This document shows positions 20,211-25,930 of a stretch of 25,930 bases of DNA, in pieces. The translations under genes and the position numbers were made by a program. The DNA comes from Rachicladosporium sp. CCFEE 5018 (Eukaryota > Ascomycota > Dothideomycetes > Cladosporiales > Cladosporiaceae): NCBI GenBank assembly GCA_002077045.2, contig KZ111147.1:568540-594469 (forward strand), given 5' to 3'. Positions within the stretch are counted from its first letter, which is position 1; each line of letters starts with the position of its first letter. Below the pieces are notes generated by a model. The model saw only the letters and a program-made list of their open reading frames with translations. It did no database searches and was not told the origin of the DNA.

Positions 20211-20473
20211 TTAACGAATGCCATAACTCTCCGGATGTACAGTACTATGGGTGCCTGTGGAAGTGTTTGAGGGTCCAAAGTTTCGCAGAGGTAGACGGTG
20301 CATTGACTCACGTGTGGTGCATGCTACACAATTACACAGAGGTACTTTGTAACTTGTGTCGTCAATGAACCGGCATCTCCAGCATTGACCAATCTGCCTT
20401 GATCCTGCGGCACATCGTCTGACATTGAGATCCAACACCTGGCAATGGTACGTCCCAGCCGCGTCGAGTTTCA
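20211..20473 (-). CDS. Possible exons of a small cysteine-rich protein, 5' end not found
   Basis: Exon 20473-20312 follows a CTGCAG acceptor and ends at a consensus GTGAGT donor; a second exon 20254-20211 follows a CTTCCACAG acceptor (intron 57 bp, same frame). Together they encode about 68 residues starting KLDAAGTYHCQVLDLNVRRC, with seven cysteines in the first exon (HC, RRC, QC, RC, LC, NC, AC) and a short polar tail. The spacing resembles small secreted cysteine-rich fungal proteins, which usually carry a signal peptide on a preceding exon. I looked on the minus strand from 20475 to about 20710. The only ATG-led hydrophobic candidate (MAALCVSFGPLGALG..., ATG near 20697) needs a poor donor (GTCCGA). 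So this is either an incomplete reading, a truncated gene or a chance pattern. No function is assigned. Confidence 0.4.
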
Positions 20474-20776
20474 CTGCAGCTCATGCTGCATGCAGGTCCG
20501 ATCCCCCGGCACTGGCCCTGGTCTTGTGGCGATGGAGCACCTCAGCTTAGTGCACTATCGACAACTCAGCAGCCAGATGCATCCTTCGTTCGAGCGGCAA
20601 AACGTGCGATCGGACCGGTGATCGCGAGGGACAGCAGTGGACAATGCCGACTCCCCAATGCTCCTAACGGTCCGAATGAGACGCACAATGCAGCCATATA
20701 AGGCTAATTGCCCCGTCTTCCTTCCACAGCAGATACATCGGGACCCAACGAATTTCCGGCGGAGGCTCTGATACTC
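20474..20776. promoter_or_regulatory. Upstream region of the second Zn2Cys6 gene, with TATA-like box
   Basis: About 300 bp before ATG 20777. A TATAAG element at 20697-20702 lies about 75-80 bp before the start codon and is the best core-promoter candidate for the plus-strand gene. The same interval would hold any 5' exon of the minus-strand cysteine-rich candidate. Confidence 0.45.
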
Positions 20777-22396
20777 ATGGCCGGTGTTCCAAGATCGCGC
20801 GGCTGCCAGATCTGCCGTAGCATCAAGAAGGGTTGCGACTTGCGACAGCCCGCCTGCAGCCGTTGCGAACGATTGCACCTCTCCTGCGTCTACGAGGCCA
20901 AGCAGTGGACGTTCGTGACTGATAGTTCGAGCGCTCAGGCGAGTACTGGACCTGTCGAGACAGAGATTGCTTCCACTTGCGCTTCCACGTCGACAGCGTC
21001 AGCTGGCGATCTCGGCTTTACCGCAGTATCACTCCAGCGCGCATCTGTATTGCACGGGCTCATCGATTCAGGCTTGTCGGAATTCATGCCTGCCAAGGTA
21101 GTATATGCAAGACATCCGATAGGCGATACATCCTACGCCCCTCCGGCCTCGGAACTACGGACTCTGGCAGGGACGCCAAACAGCACGTTGCAGACAGCCG
21201 TACACGCATGGACTTGCGCGATTCTGGGCACACGGCGCGATGACACTGCCCTGCTCAACCATGGCACAAGACTCTACTCCAGGTCTTTGAACATGATCAA
21301 TCGCGATCTGCAACACAAGGAGAAGTGTCGTAGCGATGCCACCTTGACAGCTTGCTACTACTTGTCATTATACGAGTGGTTCAGACGCGACGCCGCCACT
21401 CGTATCACTTCGCAGAGTACTGACTGGGTCAGTCACGTCGCTGGGACATGTCGCATCGTGGAGCTTCGCCAAACAGAGAACCACGCCACGGCCGCAAGCA
21501 AAGCTCTGTTCTCGTGTGTCAGACAGAACGCTATTACAGCCGGTATTCAGCAAAGGCGTCCAGTCGTGACAAGCGAGATCTGGCGGAAGACATGTCCGCC
21601 TTCCCAGCAAGGCTGCATAAACCCGCGAGATGGACTATTGGAGATCATGATGGAGATACCGGCGCTACTACAGCGTCATGACTTCTTAAAGCAGCGTTGC
21701 AGTATGTCGCACAATGCTGTGGGTGATCAAAATCGCTTGTCGCTCCTCGACGAGGGGAATGAACTTTTGCGAAGCTGCTTGACGACAGTAGATGCACTCC
21801 GAGTCTGGGAAGCGGAAACACTGGGGTCTTTCATAGCGATGTCGTCCCATGAAAGGCGTCATCCTGTCACACTAGATCAAGTCTGCAAGGACTTCGGATA
21901 TGGATTCTTCCACCCTACTATGTACTAATGGACCGGCTGCATGGTGCTCAAAGGGCAGATTTGGTTTAATTCCACGCTGCTGGCTCGTCTCCATCGGACA
22001 GGAAAAGTGGCTGAAGCTCATGTGCCATCCCTCCCGTCATACATCAACCCCAGGGAGGACGTGGAGAACATGGTCGCAAACATTCCGCACTATTTCGAAC
22101 CGGATTCGGGCTTGTGGGGAGCACAGATTGCAGCGTTCCCATTAGGCGCCGCCTTGCATTACTATATCGTGACTGAAGGACCATCGTCTTCCAGTAAGCA
22201 GCGCTTGATCACTACTGTTAGAACAAGGAGCAAAGCGGACTATCCCCTGGCATTCCTGAAGAGCGCAGCCGCGGAGACAGGACCGCCCGAAAGTAGAGGA
22301 GATGCAGCTGATGGGAGGGCGCACGCAGGCATGGCTACGAGATGGTTTGGCGGCGAGTCCAGAGCAGCAGGTGAGATCAGTAGCGAGGCAGGGTAG
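20777..22396 (+). pseudogene. Zn2Cys6 transcription factor interrupted by an in-frame TAA (possible pseudogene)
   Basis: From ATG 20777 a zinc cluster is seen at once: cysteines 10, 13, 20, 27, 30 and 37 (C-x2-C-x6-C-x6-C-x2-C-x6-C) in RGCQICRSIKKGCDLRQPAC. The frame continues as a fungal transcription-factor middle region and stops at TAA 21926-21928 after 383 residues. The same frame then stays open to 22396 (codon 540) and still reads as protein of this class, for example WTGCMVLKGQIWF and VANIPHYFEPDSGLWGAQIAAFPLGAALHYY. The full length of about 540 codons suits the family better than 383. Explanations: a nonsense mutation in a decaying gene, a sequence error, or a weak 78-bp intron (21881-21958, donor GTCTGC, branch TACTAAT, acceptor GGGCAG) that would keep the frame but delete a hydrophobic block. 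An alternative ATG start is not apparent. Confidence 0.7.
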
Positions 22397-22472
22397 ACTC
22401 AGCAACTCGCTAGGCCGATCTGTGTGCAATGTGAGCAACCATTCCTTTCAATCCACTAGGATACTGCAGCAC

Positions 22473-22787
22473 TCACCTCCCGTTGAGAGCTTCCCGTGGC
22501 ACCACCAACAGACAGACGATCAATCCAAGCACGCTGATGGCAGCTCCAACGATCACAACGTGAGCCCAGAACATGTGTCTCTGCCTCAGCTGCTCGACCT
22601 CCTCAGCGTCAGCCATCCTCCATCGTGCCCGGATCTCCTTGACTGGTGCTCCCCATTCGGCCTTTGCTGTTTGGCCCTGCCAATCTGTGTCGACTTCAAT
22701 TCGGGTCGCTGCTTGCCATTTCGCGGTCAGCTTGGATCTTGCTCCAGCTAGCAATGGCCGTGTTGACGAGCTTGTTGAGGGTGTCAT
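22473..22787 (-). CDS. Small single-pass membrane protein, C-terminal helix, unknown function
   Basis: A 104-residue frame from ATG 22787. The first 70 residues are hydrophilic (MTPSTSSSTRPLLAGARSK, then WQGQTAKAEWGAPVKEIRARW). One strong hydrophobic segment, FWAHVVIVGAAISVLGLIVCLLVV (about residues 73-96), is followed by only PREALNGR. This suits a tail-anchored or single-pass protein with a mostly cytosolic N-terminus. Near the stop, AG|GTGAGT forms a donor; splicing to CACACAG about 57 bp on would replace the stop with ...GRSA and another stop, so the C-terminus is almost unaffected either way. I do not recognise the family. It lies next to two other small single-pass frames on the same strand. 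Confidence 0.65.
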   Translation of the reverse strand: MTPSTSSSTRPLLAGARSKLTAKWQAATRIEVDTDWQGQTAKAEWGAPVKEIRARWRMADAEEVEQLRQRHMFWAHVVIVGAAISVLGLIVCLLVVPREALNGR

Positions 22788-23316
22788 GATATCTTATTTT
22801 CGAGACGGGTAGCTTTGGTCGAGGCGGCTACGGCTTCGGAGTGAGTCGAGCAAGGAGTGTGCCTATCTGTTCCCGAGTCTGGTTCTCTCGTGAGTTCAGT
22901 GTCTGAACTCATTGCTACATATCCGCTCAAGTAAAATTACATCATTCACTCGGACCAGATCGGCATACAGCCTCTCTGACTTCATGTCTGACAAAGTATA
23001 TCAAGCTCCTGGGAACGCTACACAGTCTCTGGCCTGGATGCTTCTTTCCGAATTTGCGACCGGGACTGTGACGGAGCATCGTCGCTCATGCAAGACTGAT
23101 GCGATCTTCGTGCTAAACGACTGACTTAGCTTCTCATAGCCGTAGCAGCACAGCGAATGACCTTCTTAGCTCGGTGGATGATCTACGCTCAAAATCCTGA
23201 TATACCTACGCCAGAAAATTCGTGTCCCGGGCAGCCGATCTAAAGTCCTCCAATACACCTACTCACTAAACGCATCTAACAGGACCCAGAACCCCTACCC
23301 TCGCGTCACCCAGCAC
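22788..23316. other. Spacer between two small membrane-protein genes
   Basis: 529 bp with no convincing gene. It should contain the promoter of the 104-residue protein gene and the 3' end of the next minus-strand gene. A plus-strand ORF at 22912-23124 lacks features. Confidence 0.4.
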
Positions 23317-23965
23317 TCACGCAAGACCCGAAATCCGGATCTTATGGTCCCCCTCCTCACCATCGCCGAACACCAGCCAACAGTAAGAATGGTTCGGATC
23401 CACCCGGCATCGATGCTTCGCCCACGACTCCAACCCCGCGCAAGCAATCGCGAAGATCAGTGCAATGGTGAGAACGATCATTAGCATGAACATCATAATG
23501 TCAACCCTACTCCGGTTCGAGAACAACCGGCGCCGAAGGCCTGTCCGCTATCGCTCCGCGGTACGTGGCAGCAATTCCAGAGTGGATTCTGACATGGACG
23601 TGAGACTCGGGACTTGACTGCGAGCGCGTTGGAGCTCGATGCCGGCTTCGAGATAGGCTGGCTCGGGGAGGGGAAGAGAGGCGAGGCTGACTTGAGGAGT
23701 AGCAGGTGTGTAGTCGTTGGAGGGACGGGCTGTTGCGTGGTCGCAGGAGAACGGACAACTTCCGCGGACACTCGTGTAGTACTGGGGTGGATACGAAGGG
23801 ATGCCAAAGGAGGGCTCGTGCTGTGGAAGGTGTTAGATTGTACGTGTATAACCTAAGGGGTATACGCATATTGTAAACTGGGTTGGTAGACCTCGGTGTG
23901 GAATTACTCGCGGACTCTGCGCTGGATGAGGCCCCGGAGGCCGCGCCACTGTACTGCATTGACAT
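23317..23965 (-). pseudogene. Pro/Tyr-rich single-pass membrane protein frame interrupted by an in-frame TAG
   Basis: Exon 1 is 23965-23879 (29 residues, MSMQYSGAASGASSSAESAS...). A 58-bp intron (donor GTTTAC, branch ATCTAAC, acceptor TTCCACAG) leads to exon 2 from 23820. Exon 2 reads HEPSFGIPSYPPQYYTSV and runs to TAG 23550-23548 (119 residues). The same frame continues past the TAG as RTGLRRRLFSNRSR, then a membrane segment IMMFMLMIVLTIALIFAIACAG, then a C-terminal Cys-containing tail (HRC...SYCWLVFGDGEE) to 23317. Basic residues before the helix look like a natural positive-inside flank, so the TAG seems to break one gene of about 196 codons. An 87-bp intron with a weak GTCAGA donor (23593-23507) could remove the TAG in frame but would also remove the basic patch. 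An ATG at 24073 would extend the N-terminus. Family unknown. Confidence 0.5.
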
Positions 23966-24744
23966 TAGTGGCTCAGTCCGTCGACAACGTCCGTTCGTCT
24001 TGTACGCACAATATGGGCCATGGCTGATGTCTGCAAAGCGTAGTATTGATCCGGCGCTCGCTGATATTGGCATTTTGTAGTCGCGAAAGCGTGTCAGCGG
24101 TTGGGGACTCGGATATGCTATGTGTGTTGCCCGTACGGTCGGTGAATGCGGTCAGCGTATTCAGCCAAGGTCTGGTTGGTGTTCATGTACCACACCTGCG
24201 ATAAAGTTCACGTGGTAGTACATGATCGCTGGGATCTAGCGTAGCAGGCCTAGTAAAGGAGCGTAGTCGTCTTCCTTGCCGCTGCAACCAGTGGTCGGTA
24301 ACCTACATGATCCTGTGAGCACGTAGTAGCGAGAAATACTCCACTCGTTCCAACGGTGCCTTCGGCAATGAGCCATACGTGTCACTCGTGAGGAATCGTA
24401 GTCTTATGTGTATTCAGGAACATTTCCGGCACTGCTCGGGTGGAAATGTCGAACTTGCTACAAGGACAAGTTCCCATGATCGCGAAAGATGCAGTCTGAA
24501 GCGTTGTAATGAAGTCCGATTTCCGTCTACCTCAGCCATAGCCGTGTATCCGTACTTTCAGCAGGTCGTTCGCTTGTTCCGTTCCGCCTCTACACCAATG
24601 CCATCTGACCATGCCCATGCCACGCAACACCCTCATTCAATCCTCGCTCTCCCCCTTCAGCTGCCGAATGTCGAAGTCGTATGGTGTAGCATGATGATGG
24701 CACGATCGGTGGAGGATGCCTCGTCTCCCACTGTGGCGAGTCGT
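23966..24744. other. Region between the Pro/Tyr-rich frame and RPL39, nothing recognised
   Basis: About 780 bp. It contains the upstream region of the Pro/Tyr-rich gene and the 3' end of RPL39. A 179-codon plus-strand ORF (24379-24918, starting with a true ATG) runs partly antisense to RPL39 exon 3 and intron 2. It has a mixed, Ser/Arg/Cys-rich composition and no domain, so I do not call it a gene. No tRNA-like or repeat structure seen. Confidence 0.4.
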
Positions 24745-25078
24745 CTAGATACCGATACGAGTCTTGCGCCAATGTCTCCTCTTTGCATTGTATCTGCAAG
24801 CAGAGTCATGTCAGCCATTGCCCTTGGCATATACTTTCCATCCTCCTCAGTCTGTAGTCCTCCACTCTGCCCTGTTCGCTCCTTTCACTCCAGAAGTGAA
24901 ACAATGCAACCTACCTGATAGTGTTGTTCGTCTTCAACCGAATCCACTGAGGGATAGGCCGGTTCTGCTTCTGCGCCTTCGCGAGCTTCGTCTTCGTGCG
25001 GAATGACTTGTGGGACTGTATGCACGGTTAGGACGCCCTTCGCTGGACTCTACCATTGTCGCAAGTACGTACAGGCAT
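24745..25078 (-). CDS. RPL39: 60S ribosomal protein eL39
   Basis: Three exons, descending: 25078-25073 (only ATG CCT), 25015-24915 and 24793-24745, with introns of 57 and 121 bp; 156 nt and 51 residues, the exact family length. The product reads MPSHKSFRTKTKLAKAQKQN, then RPIPQWIRLKTNNTI, then RYNAKRRHWRKTRIGI, the highly conserved eL39 sequence that lines the peptide exit tunnel of the large subunit. Both introns have proper GT-AG ends (GTACGT...ACAG and GTAGGT...TTGCAG). An intron right after the second codon is common in ribosomal protein genes. The reading frame is open upstream to an ATG at 25273, but that would add 65 residues to a universally short protein. A TATATA element at 25299-25294 lies only about 20 bp before that ATG, which argues that transcription starts downstream of it. 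Confidence 0.97.
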
Positions 25079-25466
25079 GTTGACGGTTGTCTCGATGTCT
25101 TCTGTGTGTGTGGTCGTCTTCGATGTCGCTGGCAAGGGCTTGAAGTCGTGCGTATCGAATTCGACCTGGCGAAAGTGCGGGTGTCGATGGAATGACTCGT
25201 GTGCCAAGACATCGATCTGATCACGTGTCAGTCGCTGTGAAGTAAACGCGCTGGGTATTTGGAGCGATGGCATGGTGGAACATTACATTACAGTATATAA
25301 GTAGCACGTATGCTGTGTATGAGCCTCTCATCGCCACTGGTCGAGCACTTCGAGCCAGTCGATTCCTTGCGCCGAACATTCCTGCTTTCCTTCCTCCGAA
25401 CGCGTGAGAGGGCTTGCGTCTCCCACTGCTTGAAGGGCTGGGAAGACAGTCTCCAAACCGTGCGGG
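25079..25466. promoter_or_regulatory. RPL39 upstream region with TATATA element
   Basis: 388 bp between RPL39 and the next minus-strand gene. A TATATA at 25294-25299 sits about 220 bp upstream of the RPL39 ATG. The leader would be long. The rest must include the 3' end of the membrane-protein gene at 25467. No other gene is seen. Confidence 0.5.
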
Positions 25467-25922
25467 CTACACCTCATGCCTCGACACAAGTTCGTACTCC
25501 GTCTGAGCATCAGCTCTTTGCCACAACTTCCACCTTGCACCTGACGACACAGGCTGCCTCCGTGTGTTGCCAGCCTGTCCCCTCAACAAGTATCGTTGGT
25601 AGGCGTACCAGACCACGAACAGCACCGTTAAGCCAATCACCCAACCGATCACCGTGACCACCACCCAGTGTCGTGCCATCTGCAATCGCGTCAGTCGCAT
25701 TTCCAAATCTGTTCTCCCTCAGAACGGCCAACTCACCCAGAAGATCAACTGCACATCATACCCATGCCAGCTATCCCCCTTGTGATGCGTAAAGAAACTC
25801 CACTCGTTCCCTTGATACTCCTCTCCAAAAATTATCCTCACTCTCCCCTCTCCCACATTGAACCCTTCAGCGCTCCACCTTCTCCACAGCACACTCAGAA
25901 ACAGCGGCCCAGTGCTCCCCAT
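25467..25922 (-). CDS. Small single-pass membrane protein, unknown function, possibly continuing past the window edge
   Basis: Exons are 25922-25737 and 25679-25467, with a 57-bp intron (GTGAGT...TTGCAG, CTGACGC branch). The frame codes for 132 residues if ATG 25922 is the start. The N-terminal part is soluble (WRRWSAEGFNVGEGRVRIIFG, EEYQGNEWSFFTHHKGDSWHGYDVQLIFW). The second exon starts at MARHW and provides a hydrophobic segment WVVVTVIGWVIGLTVLFVVWYAY (about residues 67-89) followed by a basic stretch and a polar tail. ATG 25922 lies 8 bases from the window edge and the frame is open upstream, so earlier exons may be missing. I do not recognise the family. Confidence 0.7.
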
Positions 25923-25930
25923 GACAGTAA

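Noticed and set aside
20777..23965. Stop-codon reassignment as an explanation for the in-frame TAA and TAG
   Set aside because: Other genes in the window end normally in TAA (PGS1, Spo12-like), TAG (CBF5, RPL39) and TGA (NDUFA12, S33-like), so the standard code applies. Neither stop has the usual CTA readthrough context.
24794..24914. snoRNA inside the longer RPL39 intron
   Set aside because: Ribosomal protein introns often host C/D snoRNAs, but I see CTGA boxes without a matching TGATGA C box or terminal stem.
24379..24918. 179-codon plus-strand ORF
   Set aside because: Overlaps RPL39 exon 3 and intron 2 on the opposite strand, has no recognisable domain or signal peptide and odd composition.
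1..25930. CRISPR arrays, insertion sequences, LTR elements, tRNA and rRNA genes
   Set aside because: No regularly spaced repeats, transposase or reverse-transcriptase motifs, terminal repeats, or tRNA-like arms with T-loop sequences were found by eye.

Overview
The window is nuclear DNA from a filamentous ascomycete. The evidence is eukaryotic gene structure with many short introns (about 47-145 bp, GT...AG with CTGAC/CTAAC-type branch sites), two Zn2Cys6 regulators, an NmrA-like protein, a secreted GH43 enzyme, and fungal-type versions of a complex I subunit, Pgs1, Cbf5 and eL39. A Dothideomycete is my guess from general style only. There is no sign of prokaryotic, CRISPR, phage or transposon sequence, and I found no tRNA or rRNA gene.

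Layout. 1-786 (-): 5' part of a secreted GH43 arabinan/xylan-type glycosidase, cut by the window edge. 802-2508: no clear gene, only scattered fragments. 2509-3637 (+): three-exon multi-pass membrane protein of unknown function. 4011-4760 (-): NDUFA12-type complex I subunit in seven exons, one only 7 nt long. It lies head-to-head, across 174 bp, with 4935-6622 (+), the mitochondrial phosphatidylglycerophosphate synthase PGS1, whose first intron appears to be GC-AG. 6981-8587 (+): CBF5/dyskerin.

9179-10131 (-) is a short-chain dehydrogenase, divergent from 10968-11885 (+), an NmrA-like protein. 12182-12652 (+) is a small three-exon Spo12-family cell-cycle protein. 13258-14784 (+) is a Zn2Cys6 transcription factor, 15661-16653 (+) a CipB-like enoyl-reductase/quinone-oxidoreductase MDR protein, and 17043-19224 (+) a membrane-anchored S33/TAP-like alpha/beta hydrolase. 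19225-20776 holds two orphan exon-like pieces on the minus strand, one of them cysteine-rich. 20777-22396 (+) is a second Zn2Cys6 factor interrupted by one in-frame TAA.

22473-25930 carries minus-strand genes: a 104-aa single-pass membrane protein, a Pro/Tyr-rich putative single-pass membrane protein interrupted by an in-frame TAG, the ribosomal protein gene RPL39, and another small single-pass membrane protein at the right edge.

How the genes fit together. The left third is mostly housekeeping: respiratory chain, cardiolipin synthesis and rRNA pseudouridylation. NDUFA12 and PGS1 share a promoter region and a mitochondrial role. The middle (9-22 kb) is accessory: three NAD(P)-dependent or Rossmann-fold proteins, a hydrolase and two regulators. 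It resembles a small catabolic or secondary-metabolism neighbourhood, but no polyketide synthase, NRPS or terpene synthase core gene is visible. The two nonsense-interrupted reading frames both lie between 20.7 and 24 kb. All exon joins are my own reading of splice signals and frame and have not been tested against RNA.
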